Translations under genes and position numbers: made by a program
Assembly (NCBI GenBank): GCA_025934495.1
Contig: JAICXY010000004.1
Coordinates: forward strand, 1 to 64,000
Reading direction: 5' to 3'
Origin: Candidatus Nitrosocosmicus sp.
GTDB taxonomy: Archaea; Thermoproteota; Nitrososphaeria; Nitrososphaerales; Nitrososphaeraceae
DNA length: 64,000 bases
The notes under the pieces: model-generated
Told to the model about the DNA's origin: nothing
Databases searched by the model: none
What the model saw: the letters and a program-made list of their open reading frames with translations, nothing else
Part shown: in pieces, positions 9,601 to 19,239 of the stretch
How the letters are laid out: each line of letters starts with the position of its first letter
Numbering within the stretch: position 1 is the stretch's first letter

Positions 9601-10971
9601 TCGCTTGAATTAAAATATGATAAAGGAACAATATTAATAGATGGGAATTTAAAGTTACCATATTTAGTTTATGATTATCGGGTAGACAAAAATAGGGCTC
9701 TTGGTAGATTCTATCCAGATATAATCAATTTTTTAAAGATAAATAATTTAAAATATATAGACAATGTTAAGGATTATATAGAATCTCAAACCCAATATAA
9801 TTTTCATGACCCAAATACTCTGAGAGATTATCAAAAAGAAGCAATTGAAAAATGGATCGCACATAATAAAAAAGGTTGTATTGTTTTACCTACAGGGGCA
9901 GGCAAAACAATAATTGCTTTAAAGACAATTACAGAAGTAAATTCATCGACTCTAGTTATAGTGCCAACATTAAATTTAATGGAACAATGGTTTGAATCTA
10001 TAAAAAAGATTTTGGTAGATAAATCTTTGATTGGTATGCTTGGAGGAGGATATAATGATATAAAAAAGATAACAGTAACAACATACGATTCTTCATACTT
10101 AAAATCTTCATTTCTAGGTAATAAATTTAAATTTTTAATTTTTGATGAAGTACATCATTTGGCCTCTGAAAAATATTGTTTGATTGGCGATCATTTTATA
10201 TCCCCTTACAGACTAGGTCTAACCGCCACAATAGAAAGAGAAGATAATAGGCATTCAATTATTTTAAAATTGATAGGAGATATAATTTATAAAAAAGATT
10301 TCTATGATCTAGCTGAGAAAAACTATTTAGCCAATTTTGTAATAAAAAAAAGAATAATAAATATGTTACCTGAAGAGATAATACAATATAATAATAAAAT
10401 GAGCGAATACAAAAAAATATTGAAAGATTCTAAAATATTTTATCCAATAAAATTAGAAAAGTTAATCATTCTTTCAGCTAATAATGACAAATTAAGAAAA
10501 GCATTATTGCTTAGAAACGAGGCCATAGAAATAGCTTTAAACAGCAAGGCCAAAATTTTAGAATTAGAAAAAATATTAAACGAAAAAGATTTGAAAAGAA
10601 AAATAATAATAATTTTCACCATACATACCAAACTAGCATATACCATATCAAATAGATTTTTAATTCCAGTAATAACTCACAAAACAAAAAATGAAGAAAG
10701 AAATGAAATATTAAAAGAATTTAAAAAAGGAAGATACAGAATTATAACTACAACCAAAGTTTTGGACGAAGGTACAGATATTCCAGATGTAAATACAGGA
10801 ATTATACTAAGTGGCACTGGAAGTAAAAGAGAGTTTATCCAAAGATTAGGAAGATTATTAAGACCAAAGAACAACAGGGAGGAGGTAGCTGAGCTCATAG
10901 AAATCATTTCATCAGATACTAGTGAAACATATACAAGTAACAAAAGAAACGTTGGAATTAAAAAAAAGTAA
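9562..10971 (+). CDS. xpb: XPB/Rad25-type DNA helicase, start codon unclear
   Basis: Archaeal XPB. The frame is open from 9562 to the stop at 10971, and homology clearly begins near 9601 (SLELKYDKGTILIDG, the N-terminal damage-recognition-like domain). The helicase core follows: LRDYQKEAI, Walker A PTGAGKT near 9893, FDEVHH, LTATIEREDNRH containing the XPB RED motif, the thumb region, and QRLGRLLRP. The first ordinary start codon in frame is GTG 9961, which would delete Walker A, so the true protein must begin earlier. No ATG, GTG or TTG exists in frame upstream back to the stop at 9559. A non-canonical start (ATT/ATA), or an indel, is implied. Its partner nuclease Bax1 follows at 11062. Confidence 0.85.
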   Translation: MKYIYIYIYTDNKSLELKYDKGTILIDGNLKLPYLVYDYRVDKNRALGRFYPDIINFLKINNLKYIDNVKDYIESQTQYNFHDPNTLRDYQKEAIEKWIAHNKKGCIVLPTGAGKTIIALKTITEVNSSTLVIVPTLNLMEQWFESIKKILVDKSLIGMLGGGYNDIKKITVTTYDSSYLKSSFLGNKFKFLIFDEVHHLASEKYCLIGDHFISPYRLGLTATIEREDNRHSIILKLIGDIIYKKDFYDLAEKNYLANFVIKKRIINMLPEEIIQYNNKMSEYKKILKDSKIFYPIKLEKLIILSANNDKLRKALLLRNEAIEIALNSKAKILELEKILNEKDLKRKIIIIFTIHTKLAYTISNRFLIPVITHKTKNEERNEILKEFKKGRYRIITTTKVLDEGTDIPDVNTGIILSGTGSKREFIQRLGRLLRPKNNREEVAELIEIISSDTSETYTSNKRNVGIKKK

Positions 10972-11061
10972 AGTGATATATGGAATACGAACACTAATAT
11001 CATATATACTCACACTCATATCTATATAATAGAAAATGAAAATTGTTAACTTTTCAATAAA

Positions 11062-13050
11062 ATGATTTCTTCAGACTTATTAAGATATAAAATAGATTAT
11101 AAAAATAATAAGATTTATCCAATTTTATGTACTATTGATAATAATAGTTCAGAATATCAATTAGCCAAAAAAATAATTGGAATTTTTGATGAATGCTATG
11201 CCAACAAGTACAACAAAGATAAACTAAATTACATGATCAAGCTTTTAGAATATTCACAGAAAGACTATAAATTAATAAGAGGACTATACTCAATTTTGGA
11301 AAAAAAATGTATTTTTAAACCAGTACTTGAAAATGAAAAAGAAGGTATAGAGTCTGAGAATCCAGATCCTTTAAATAGAATAATCCCTAAATTAACGCCA
11401 GTAGATTTAAGGAGAACAATATTCCAGGAATCAGCTCTAAATGATATTGCTATCGATGAAGATAAAAGAATTAAGATCTTAGAAAAGGTATCAAATGAAT
11501 TAAACACCGATATCAAATCGATAATAAAATTAATGTGGGCAGATTTAGAAGAAAATTCAATAATAGATAAATATAGTTCCCCCGACCCTCGACTATTACT
11601 ACTTTATTATAATATTTCACTTATTCAAACATTGCTTTTTAATTGTCTCAGAATAGAGATAAAAATTAATTCAATGAAAAGTAGTGGTTTATTGTGGAAA
11701 GTACTTTTAAGGGAGATTAAAAGACTGGGTTTAATGTACTGGCTAGAAATAGACCCCATCAATACAATTAACAATGATAAAAAAGATATAATCTGCATAG
11801 TTGAAGGAGCATCAAATATAATAAAACTTACAGAAAAGTATGGTAATTCAATAGCAAAACTGGTTCCTTTAATTTTTAATGCAACAAATTGGAGCATAAA
11901 AGCAGACATTTTGCGAACCGCTAGTAATGGAAATAAGAATATTTATCGTTTTGAAGCCTCAGAACAATTACTTTCGGATAAAATATCAACAAAAATACTA
12001 AAAGAAATACAAGAGCGCCATCAGTACCAGGAGCAAGAAGAAGAACAAGAGAACTCTGAAAAAATAGAAAAGATTGATGAAAACAAAATTATATCCAAGG
12101 AAGATCTTTTTTCAAATAATAAATCTTTTGGCGATAATAATAATACAATAATATCCTATGATAGTGGAATAGAAAAAACATTTGCAAAGAAATTTGAATT
12201 ATTTAATACAGGATGGACCATCGAAAGGGAACCTGAACCATTGATAACAAAATTAAAGACTGCATTTATTTCGGATTTTATGTTATCTAAACACCAAAAT
12301 AAAGTATTGGTTGAAATAATAGGATTTTGGACAAGAGAATATCTAGAAAGAAAAATACAAAAAATAATACAAATCATAGAAAATTATAATAATAATAATT
12401 TTTACATGATATTAATAATTAATTTTGATAATTTGGCCATGTATGAAACCAGTCAGAACTATTCCTTTTCAAACATTAAAAATAAAAGCAATATTTTAAT
12501 TATTTCCTACAAAAATGATACTATCCCTTTTAAAGAAATAATACCATTCTTAAAAAAAATTGAAAGAAAATATATAGAAAAAAATCTTGTAAATAAGATA
12601 GACAAGGACAAAATAATACAGAAAATTAATGAAATCTTAAAAGAATTTAAAATTTCGTACAAGACAAAAAATACATTAGAAGAAGTGAATAAAATTATTA
12701 TAGAAAATCAAAATAATGTAGACCCAAGTTTTAATTTAAAAGACGCACTTGAAAATAATCACGAATTTAAAAATATTGTAGAGAAAAAAATAAACGAGAA
12801 CGAGTTGATCATGGTCAAAGATTTTATTTTCAAAGAACCATTTATCAAAGAAATCTATAATGGATTAAAAGACAAGGAAATAAAAAATTTAAAAGAAGCA
12901 TGTAATTTATTATTATCTAAAAATATTCCTGAAAAAATTCATATAGATTTATTAATTTTTATGGGATTTGAAATCTATTGGAATGGTCTTGATTATTCAG
13001 AATCTAAAATTAATTTAAGAAGTAGCAATAATAAACACAAAAGCGAATAA
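11062..13050 (+). CDS. Bax1-type nuclease (DUF790), XPB partner
   Basis: A 662-residue protein beginning MISSDLLRYKID, the DUF790/Bax1 family. Bax1 binds archaeal XPB and acts as a structure-specific endonuclease in a two-protein nucleotide-excision-repair machine. The N-terminal part has the NPLNRIIPKLTPVDLRR-type conserved block, a Glu-rich linker lies near residues 310-360, and the nuclease core (about 400-440) shows FISDFML followed by VEIIGFWTREYLERK. That gives the Asp...Glu-x-Ile pattern of PD-(D/E)XK enzymes. The C-terminal part is very Lys/Ile/Asn-rich. It lies 90 bases after XPB in the same direction, the standard pairing. Confidence 0.88.
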   Translation: MISSDLLRYKIDYKNNKIYPILCTIDNNSSEYQLAKKIIGIFDECYANKYNKDKLNYMIKLLEYSQKDYKLIRGLYSILEKKCIFKPVLENEKEGIESENPDPLNRIIPKLTPVDLRRTIFQESALNDIAIDEDKRIKILEKVSNELNTDIKSIIKLMWADLEENSIIDKYSSPDPRLLLLYYNISLIQTLLFNCLRIEIKINSMKSSGLLWKVLLREIKRLGLMYWLEIDPINTINNDKKDIICIVEGASNIIKLTEKYGNSIAKLVPLIFNATNWSIKADILRTASNGNKNIYRFEASEQLLSDKISTKILKEIQERHQYQEQEEEQENSEKIEKIDENKIISKEDLFSNNKSFGDNNNTIISYDSGIEKTFAKKFELFNTGWTIEREPEPLITKLKTAFISDFMLSKHQNKVLVEIIGFWTREYLERKIQKIIQIIENYNNNNFYMILIINFDNLAMYETSQNYSFSNIKNKSNILIISYKNDTIPFKEIIPFLKKIERKYIEKNLVNKIDKDKIIQKINEILKEFKISYKTKNTLEEVNKIIIENQNNVDPSFNLKDALENNHEFKNIVEKKINENELIMVKDFIFKEPFIKEIYNGLKDKEIKNLKEACNLLLSKNIPEKIHIDLLIFMGFEIYWNGLDYSESKINLRSSNNKHKSE

Positions 13051-13094
13051 AAAGAGTTTTAAAATATGTGTTATATATATAAATCGGACATTAA

Positions 13095-13487
13095 ATGAAT
13101 GATAAAAAAAATCTACAAATATCAAAAGATACCTCCATAGCAGGAGCAGATAAAACAATATCAAACATGCAAGACACTGATGAAAAAAAAGGAAAGTGGT
13201 TGAGAAATATTAAAGAAAACTGGAGGAATGTTCAATGTATTTGTGGGAGCAGTTTTCACTTTAATGGAGATATAGATAAGCTTTTTGAATGGGAAAATAT
13301 TCATCTACGACATTTTGCATCCGATTCTGACAATCATTCGATAATCTCTTTTTATCCTACAGATATGATAATTTACTATCATTCCAAATCAGGCTATGTA
13401 ATTGAAAGAAGAAAACACAAAACTCATGAGATTAATGAAATTAATCAATCCTTATTCAATGGCAAAGTAACCTTAACAGGAGTATAA
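13095..13487 (+). CDS. Small protein of unknown function
   Basis: A 130-residue soluble protein with ATG start at 13095, 45 bases after bax1 and 29 before the FAD oxidoreductase, all on the same strand. The first 35 residues are polar and probably disordered. A folded part begins near NWRNVQCICG, with a CxC pair, and contains many aromatic and His residues (HLRHFASDSDNHS). I do not recognise the family. Co-directional spacing suggests it travels with its neighbours, but no function can be assigned. Confidence 0.65.
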   Translation: MNDKKNLQISKDTSIAGADKTISNMQDTDEKKGKWLRNIKENWRNVQCICGSSFHFNGDIDKLFEWENIHLRHFASDSDNHSIISFYPTDMIIYYHSKSGYVIERRKHKTHEINEINQSLFNGKVTLTGV

Positions 13488-13515
13488 TATCAGCAGCAGG
13501 TATTGAAAATAGGTA

Positions 13516-14901
13516 TTGGGTACAAAAAATACAAATATTGCAATAATAGGAGCAGGAATTTTAGGAACAACTTTATCGTACATAATTTCATCTTTATCTA
13601 ATTCAAAAATTATTTTAATTGAACAGGAAAACAATGCTGGACACCATGCTAGTTCTAGAAATACAGGTAAAGTTCATGCACCATTTATTTACAATCCTGA
13701 AAAAAAGAATGGCTTAGCAAAAGCAGCATTGTTTGGGTATGATTTTTGGAATAATTACTGCATGGCTAAAAAAATCAATTTTAAGGAAGATGGAATAATG
13801 GAAGTAGCAACGAATGATAAAGGCACTAAAACAATCTACAAACACCTAGAATGGGGAATGCAGAACGGACTAGAAAAAAAAGATATTCAAATTTTGGAAA
13901 AAAAAGAAGTTGAAAGTATTGAACCTAATATTACATGCCAAAGTGCAATACTATGTAATAGAGATGCATCTGTAGATTATGGGGAAATAACACGATGTTT
14001 GGCTATTGACGCCTTTAAAAATAAAGTAGACCAAATAATGAATTCAAAGGTTATTAAAATCGAAAATGAACTAGCATCCAATAAAGAAATTACTTTAAAA
14101 TATAAACAGTATCCATGCAACAGTTGCAATAGTGATGGAAATGAAAAGGAAATTAAATGCGACTTTTTGATAAATGCGGCTGGAGGAAGCGCATTAGATA
14201 TAGTAAACATGATGAAACTGAATCTTGATTATACAAATCTATATTTTCGAGGGGAATATTGGATTGCACCATTGAAATACAAGTATTTGACCAATCACAG
14301 TATTTATTCAGTTCCTGAATTCCAACAATTTCCATTTCTAGATCCTCATTGGATAATAAGATCTAATGGAAATAGAGAAATAGGACCCAATGCTTGTCCT
14401 GTTTTTTCCCAACATGGATATAATACAAGAATAAACTTGAAAGAATTCTTTCCCAAAATATATGATTTTGCTAAAGGATCTAATATAAAAAAGATAAAGA
14501 ACATGTTCTTTAAAAAAGAAATCACACAATTGGTATTAAAGGAAATGTTAAGTAGTCTCTCTAAGAGACACATGATAAATAGAGTTAAAAAATTTTTACC
14601 CCTATTAAAATCTAAAGATTTTATAAGGAAAGGTACATCAGGTATAAGAACCAATTTGATCGATAAATATGGAAATTTTATTACAAATCCAGTATTTATA
14701 AGCAGTAACAATGCTCTACATATTTTAAATTATAATTCACCAGGAGCTACAGGGGCTTTTTCAATTGGTTTTGTGCTGGCCTTTAAACTTATAGAAAAAG
14801 GAGTAGTAAAAAAAGATAAAGAAATACAAACGCATTTTTTTAAAGAAAAGTTAATTATGGACTGCATAAAAGAAGTAAAAATATCTTTGATTAAAATTTA
14901 A
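13516..14901 (+). CDS. FAD-dependent oxidoreductase, L-2-hydroxyglutarate oxidase-like
   Basis: A 461-residue member of the DAO family with TTG start at 13516. The Rossmann dinucleotide site is IAIIGAGILGTTL at residues 9-21, followed by the acidic EQENNAGHHASSRNTGKVHA block typical of LhgO/L2HGDH proteins. Further conserved parts are FRGEYWIAP, REIGPNACP and, at the C-terminus, NSPGATGAFSIG, which closes the FAD site. Family members oxidise L-2-hydroxyglutarate (a metabolic by-product) and feed electrons to quinone. Some relatives act on malate or other hydroxyacids, so the substrate is inferred. Confidence 0.85.
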   Translation: MGTKNTNIAIIGAGILGTTLSYIISSLSNSKIILIEQENNAGHHASSRNTGKVHAPFIYNPEKKNGLAKAALFGYDFWNNYCMAKKINFKEDGIMEVATNDKGTKTIYKHLEWGMQNGLEKKDIQILEKKEVESIEPNITCQSAILCNRDASVDYGEITRCLAIDAFKNKVDQIMNSKVIKIENELASNKEITLKYKQYPCNSCNSDGNEKEIKCDFLINAAGGSALDIVNMMKLNLDYTNLYFRGEYWIAPLKYKYLTNHSIYSVPEFQQFPFLDPHWIIRSNGNREIGPNACPVFSQHGYNTRINLKEFFPKIYDFAKGSNIKKIKNMFFKKEITQLVLKEMLSSLSKRHMINRVKKFLPLLKSKDFIRKGTSGIRTNLIDKYGNFITNPVFISSNNALHILNYNSPGATGAFSIGFVLAFKLIEKGVVKKDKEIQTHFFKEKLIMDCIKEVKISLIKI

Positions 14902-14986
14902 AATTTATATCAAAATATCATTTTAAAAAGAAAAATATATCGATTGTTTAAAATTATACACAATTTCAATAATATACCAAAGCCAT

Positions 14987-15060
14987 GGGATCATAGTCTA
15001 GCTTGGTATGATGCCAGCCTCGGGCGCTGGAGATCGCCGGTTCGAATCCGGCTGGTCCCA
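14987..15060 (+). tRNA. tRNA-Pro (anticodon CGG)
   Basis: A complete cloverleaf of 74 bases with no intron. The acceptor is GGGATCA paired with TGGTCCC. The anticodon stem is CCAGC/GCTGG around the loop CTCGGGC, giving anticodon CGG. The T-arm is GCCGG-TTCGAAT-CCGGC and the discriminator is A. CCA is not encoded. An A/T-rich TATA-like tract (tttaaaatta) lies about 35-40 bases upstream. Confidence 0.95.
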
Positions 15061-15520
15061 CTTATTTCCAGCAATCCAATCAAGTTTCGTAGTACTAGTA
15101 AATAAAACAAATTTTTATACATCTTATTCAATTATTTCTTCCAATAATTAGAAACAATACAAATTTTGATATGATATAAAATTTTAATATCTTTTAATAA
15201 ATTACTGGAATTATTAGAATAATCTCACCATCCCTATATTATATATTACATATACATCCTTAGCATTAGAAATTTAATTTAATTATGATGATAGGAATTA
15301 GATGACAAATCGATTAATTCATTCATTCATCTAACTATGCAAAAATTTAAAACTGCAATGAAATAGTATGCAAACAATAAAATAAATAAAAACAACAACA
15401 ACAACAACAACAAAGATGAAGAAAATACTATAATATTGTATATAATAGATTAACACATAACTAGATTACTTTGCACAAGTGTTAAATATTATCATCAATA
15501 TATTAAATATAAATTATCAA
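15061..15520. other. Intergenic region with CAA microsatellite
   Basis: This 460-base spacer between tRNA-Pro and the metal exporter holds no gene that I can see. Its one clear feature is a pure AAC/CAA trinucleotide run at about 15391-15413, seven to eight units long, about 110 bases before the exporter start. Confidence 0.5.
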
Positions 15521-16744
15521 ATGGATGAGTTATTTAAAAAAGTTTATAGAAACTCTAAAACCTCAAGAGTAATCAACCATTTTAAAAAGTTTTCACATAA
15601 AGGAGAATCAAGTGGAAGTTACGAATCTTCTGCTATCTCTTCAACGGACTTGGTTCAAGAAGGTATTTTAGCAGGTCAAAAAATAGCAAAAATTTCTGTT
15701 ATAACTTTAATAAGTATTGGAATAGTGGAGATAATTGCAGGATATTATAGCGGCAGTAATGTAGCAACCGCAGATGGAATCGATTCTTTATCTGATGCAC
15801 TAATTTCTTTTATGGTTTTAATTGGTTTGAGAATTGCCGTTAAACCAGCTGACAGAAAGTTTCACTTTGGCTATCACAAAGTAGAAAGCTTTGCAGCTCT
15901 AATGGCTGCAATAGGAATGATAATTATTGGAGTGGTTATATTGTATAACTCATATCATGCTCTAGTACAACATCACCAAATAAATCATCCTTACATAACC
16001 ATGATAGTATTAGCAGGTGCAAGTGCTCTTTCTTTACACAGGGCATTTCAAATGCGTAGTATAGCAAACAAATATAATTTAATTTCCCTCAAAACAGATG
16101 CAAAAAATTCTATCAAAGATGGTTCTGCTTCTGTTGTGGGTTTCCTTAGTATTTTAATTTCAACGCAATTCGGATTTATACAGATGGATGCAATAGGTGG
16201 GATGGTTATCGCATTTTACATCTTTTCTGTTTCATATATCACATTAAAGAGATCATCACTTATACTTGTAGATTCATGGCAAAATCCAAAGTTAACCGAT
16301 CTAATAAAAAATGTAATATATGAACAGTTTCACGATGAAAAAATCCATGTAAGAGAGGTATTGCTTCGATCATCTGGAATGATTGATCAAGCCGAAATCC
16401 ACATAGAAATTGACGGGGAGGAATCAGTGTCAGAGGTAGAAGAACTATCTATTAGAATTCAAGAAATCATTAATACGAAATTTCCATCCATTGAAAGAAT
16501 TTCTGTAATACCCCATTCTTATTCAAAAGTTAATAATAATGGCAATGTTATATCAAAGACGAATTTATTAAGAAACATAAAGTTAAAAAAACCATTAAAA
16601 TACACAACAAACATACCTTCTTATTCTTATTCAAAAGTTAATAATAATGGCAATGTTATATCAAAGACGAATTTATTAAGAAACATAAAGTTAAAAAAAC
16701 CATTAAAATACATGAACAAAAATAAACAAGGACAGCAAAAATAA
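15521..16744 (+). CDS. Cation diffusion facilitator (CDF) metal transporter
   Basis: A CDF-family divalent metal/proton antiporter that would export Zn2+, Co2+, Fe2+ or similar. ATG 15521 (MDELFKKVYR) is preferred over GTG 15479, which would add an unconserved tail. Six membrane segments are visible. Metal-site residues appear in TADGIDSLSDALIS (DxxxD of TM2), HFGYHKVESFAA, and the HxxxD-like KTDAKNSIKDGSAS of TM5. A cytoplasmic ferredoxin-like domain follows (EIHIEIDGEESVSEVEEL). The C-terminus is odd: a 36-residue Lys/Asn-rich unit (SKVNNNGNVISKTNLLRN) is duplicated exactly, giving a basic tail beyond the normal family end. Confidence 0.9.
   Translation: MDELFKKVYRNSKTSRVINHFKKFSHKGESSGSYESSAISSTDLVQEGILAGQKIAKISVITLISIGIVEIIAGYYSGSNVATADGIDSLSDALISFMVLIGLRIAVKPADRKFHFGYHKVESFAALMAAIGMIIIGVVILYNSYHALVQHHQINHPYITMIVLAGASALSLHRAFQMRSIANKYNLISLKTDAKNSIKDGSASVVGFLSILISTQFGFIQMDAIGGMVIAFYIFSVSYITLKRSSLILVDSWQNPKLTDLIKNVIYEQFHDEKIHVREVLLRSSGMIDQAEIHIEIDGEESVSEVEELSIRIQEIINTKFPSIERISVIPHSYSKVNNNGNVISKTNLLRNIKLKKPLKYTTNIPSYSYSKVNNNGNVISKTNLLRNIKLKKPLKYMNKNKQGQQK
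16515..16712 (+). repeat. Exact in-frame 90-bp duplication in the CDF gene tail
   Basis: Bases 16515-16604 and 16623-16712 are identical over 90 bp, with a period of 108 bp (36 codons) so the frame is kept. The lack of any mismatch in an AT-rich, fast-changing tail indicates a very recent event or ongoing homogenisation. Confidence 0.9.
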
Positions 16745-17145
16745 ATATTTTAAAAGTAAATTAAAAATTTTAATAATTTGTTAATTTATAAAATAAATAA
16801 ATTTGAAAAAAGAATATATTCAACTTTTTATTATTTTTATCTTGTCCTCTTAAACCATATTTCTTCTGTTTAGGTACAATATACGATTTCTTTAAGGTCA
16901 TAAAAATCACATAAACAAGTTTAAAACCCATCATTAAAAAAATATATCTAAACCGATACCAATAGTCAAATAACTTCCATCATTAAAGTCACCTGCTGAA
17001 TTATCTTATTAAATTAGTGATTGATAAAGATAAGTATGATTTAAACAACCTTTTTAAAAACAGTAATGATAGCGAATATTAAAGAAATACATCAAATAAA
17101 ATAAAATTATTCAAATTATAATAATATAAAACGATTGAAAACAAT
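16745..17145. other. Intergenic, nothing recognised
   Basis: This is a 400-base, strongly A/T-rich spacer between the CDF exporter and the IS6 relic. No gene or structured repeat was found. Confidence 0.4.
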
Positions 17146-17980
17146 GGCTCTGTTCACTTAACGAATGATCTATATCTCAAAGGTGTTCTACATCTTTTGT
17201 GAATGTGAATAGCAGCAATAGGACATCTTCGGATTATGTATTCTATAGTTTGTATTTTTACTTTTCAGATCTATCTTTAAGAACAACGTCTGATAGACTG
17301 TCATCCTGTTTTATCAAACGAAATCACGTATATTTGGAATTGGATTCAAAGATATAATCCACAAAAAATATCTTCCAAGAAAAAGAAAGTCTTAGAGTAT
17401 TATTATATACAAAAAGATGAAACAGTCATTAAGATTGGTTCTGAATTAATATGGCTTTGATGGGTGGCTATTATCGAGCTTGAAAGTAAAGAAATCCTTG
17501 GAACAAGCATATCGAAGGAACGGAATATGTTTGTAACAGAATGCTTTGTAGAATAACTATGAAAATCGTTTTTATTCTTGGAAATAATTAATCGAGTCTA
17601 TTAACGCGAAAATACTATGATTCAAGTTAATTTATTGTAATTTTTTGGAAAAGTGAGTTATTCGACAAATTATAAAAGAACACTTTCTATCTTTATCATC
17701 GACAAACATGGTCGACAGCCAGTTTCCACAGATGGTAGTGGTACAGAGTATCCGCCACAAGCATGTAAATTCATGAAACTAAAACATCATCTACATTCCA
17801 CTTGAGAGAAAAGCATCATTGAAAGAACTATTCAGCAGTACATAAAGGATAGAACCAAAGAATGTTTTGAGGATTATTTTTCATGTCGAAAAAAGAAATG
17901 TAAATTAAAATATATATTAATTGGTTGGATTTATTTACAGATTTTCATAACAAGAAATTAAACCTAAAGTGACCCGAGCC
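17146..17980 (+). mobile_element. Decayed IS6-family element next to tRNA-Gln
   Basis: The left end is ggctctgttcacttaa and the right end ctaaagtgacccgagcc, inverted relative to each other. The flanks AAAACAAT (17138-17145) and AAAACGAT (17981-17988) are an 8-bp target duplication with one mismatch. The plus strand encodes IS6 transposase pieces: YIWNWIQRYNPQKISS, KDETVIKIGSELIWL, KEILGTSISKERNMFV, then IERTIQQYIKDRTKEC near 17817-17860, with stops and shifts between. It is about 180 bases longer than the copy at 1884-2541, with an insert near 17545-17700. The right end lies only 31 bases from the tRNA gene. Confidence 0.82.
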
Positions 17981-18011
17981 AAAACGATAGATTGGAGATT
18001 ATAGGTAATAG

Positions 18012-18101
18012 TAGCCCGGCCCAGATTCGAACTGGGGTCAAAGGCTCCAAAGGCCTCTATGCTTGTCCGCTACATTCGGTATTTATTGATACTACCGGGC
18101 T
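18012..18101 (-). tRNA. tRNA-Gln (anticodon TTG) with a 17-nt D-arm intron
   Basis: On the minus strand, acceptor AGCCCGG pairs with CCGGGCT, with discriminator A. The anticodon stem GAGGC/GCCTT encloses CTTTGGA, giving TTG. The T-arm is CCCAG-TTCGAAT-CTGGG. The D region is 17 bases too long. Removing atcaataaataccgaat (the boundary can slide by a base or two) restores a normal D-arm (GTGT...GCAT) and a 73-nt tRNA. The extra segment is therefore best read as a non-canonical intron in the D-stem. Such off-position introns, cut by the splicing endonuclease, are known in Thaumarchaeota and Crenarchaeota. Confidence 0.85.
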
Positions 18102-18141
18102 TTCCGGGCATTTTATTATAAAATTTACCTACAATATAATT

Positions 18142-19239
18142 TTACGCATTAGAGATTATATAAGATATGAGTTTATCGATGGGATCCTCCATCTCGGTTA
18201 ATATCTTGTTAGCTTTTTTCTTCAATAATCGACAATTATCTTCATTGTCCAAAAACCAATTTACAATAGATACAATAGATGATACAGTAAAAGCTCTTTT
18301 TATTAAACCTGTTTTTTGAAGATAATCATCTACATAAAAATGGACAGGAGCTATAGAAATTGTGGGTATGCCCAAAAGTGCAGATTCTGCAGTCATAGTA
18401 CCACCAGCACCGATAAAAATATCAATATTTTTCAATAGGTCAAGGCCATCAACTACATCGGTTAGTACTATAGCTTTATTTTCAAATCGTTTTGATATTT
18501 CCGCAATTTGATCAGAGTATCTGCAAAGAATAAGAATATTATATTTTTTATTAAAATATTTTACTATGGAATCGACTAAATGTAATGGTTTGACAATTAA
18601 TTTATGATTAGATATGTATGAAGCTTTTGATTCTTCTAATCTTACTAAAATTGATTTTTTTGATTGATCAATTTTTAATTTTTCAAAAATATCTACATAG
18701 TTATTATTATTTTGACTAGAATTTGCATTATTAGTATTATTATGACGATGTAACCAAGCAACAGGATCCAATCCATTATATCGAATAACATTTTTCGAAG
18801 ATATGCCATATTTAGTCCAAGAAGATAAAGGAATCATCGATGGCGAAAATAATTTAGTTAAAAGCGGTACTGAGAGTCTTGCAACTGCTTCTGCGTGTGG
18901 AGAATCATTAAAGCCTAGGTGAGTAACTCCTAAACCAAAAGAAACTCTAGAAGCTTCTGGAGATGAGAAACTGATTACTAGGTCTGGAGAAAAATTATGA
19001 ATTATTTTTAATAACTCCATGATTCTATTTGTACTTTCACAGAGTTTGTTGTAGAGATCAGCTCCACCATGATTTCCTACAATTAAAAGATCCAATTTTC
19101 TTATTTTAGATAATTCGTTAGCCTCTCTATAATTTCTAGAAGTACATAGAATTTCATTGTTTTGTTTTTTTAAGATATCGATTGCAGGTTTAAAAAACAT
19201 AATTTGTTTAGGAGTCAAGATATCAAACCAAATTCTCAC
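18142..19239 (-). CDS. DUF354-family predicted glycosyltransferase
   Basis: A GT-B-like protein of the DUF354 family. GTG 19239 is preferred because family members begin with VRIWFDILTPKQ-like sequence at once; TTG 19257 would add six hydrophobic residues. Conserved parts are the N-terminal Rossmann start, VGNHGGADLYNKL, ISFSSPEASRVSFGLG, the His in GFNDSPHAEA, and the C-terminal donor-site motif GAGGTMTAESALLGIP typical of UDP-sugar transferases. An Asn-rich loop (NNTNNANSSQNNNN) interrupts the middle. The protein probably transfers a nucleotide-activated sugar to a lipid or protein acceptor. The neighbouring sugar-modifying genes support a surface glycan role. Confidence 0.8.
   Translation of the reverse strand: MRIWFDILTPKQIMFFKPAIDILKKQNNEILCTSRNYREANELSKIRKLDLLIVGNHGGADLYNKLCESTNRIMELLKIIHNFSPDLVISFSSPEASRVSFGLGVTHLGFNDSPHAEAVARLSVPLLTKLFSPSMIPLSSWTKYGISSKNVIRYNGLDPVAWLHRHNNTNNANSSQNNNNYVDIFEKLKIDQSKKSILVRLEESKASYISNHKLIVKPLHLVDSIVKYFNKKYNILILCRYSDQIAEISKRFENKAIVLTDVVDGLDLLKNIDIFIGAGGTMTAESALLGIPTISIAPVHFYVDDYLQKTGLIKRAFTVSSIVSIVNWFLDNEDNCRLLKKKANKILTEMEDPIDKLISYIISNA

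Noticed and set aside
15391-15413. CAA microsatellite as a CRISPR or regulatory repeat
   Set aside because: It is a single simple trinucleotide run without spacers or palindromes.
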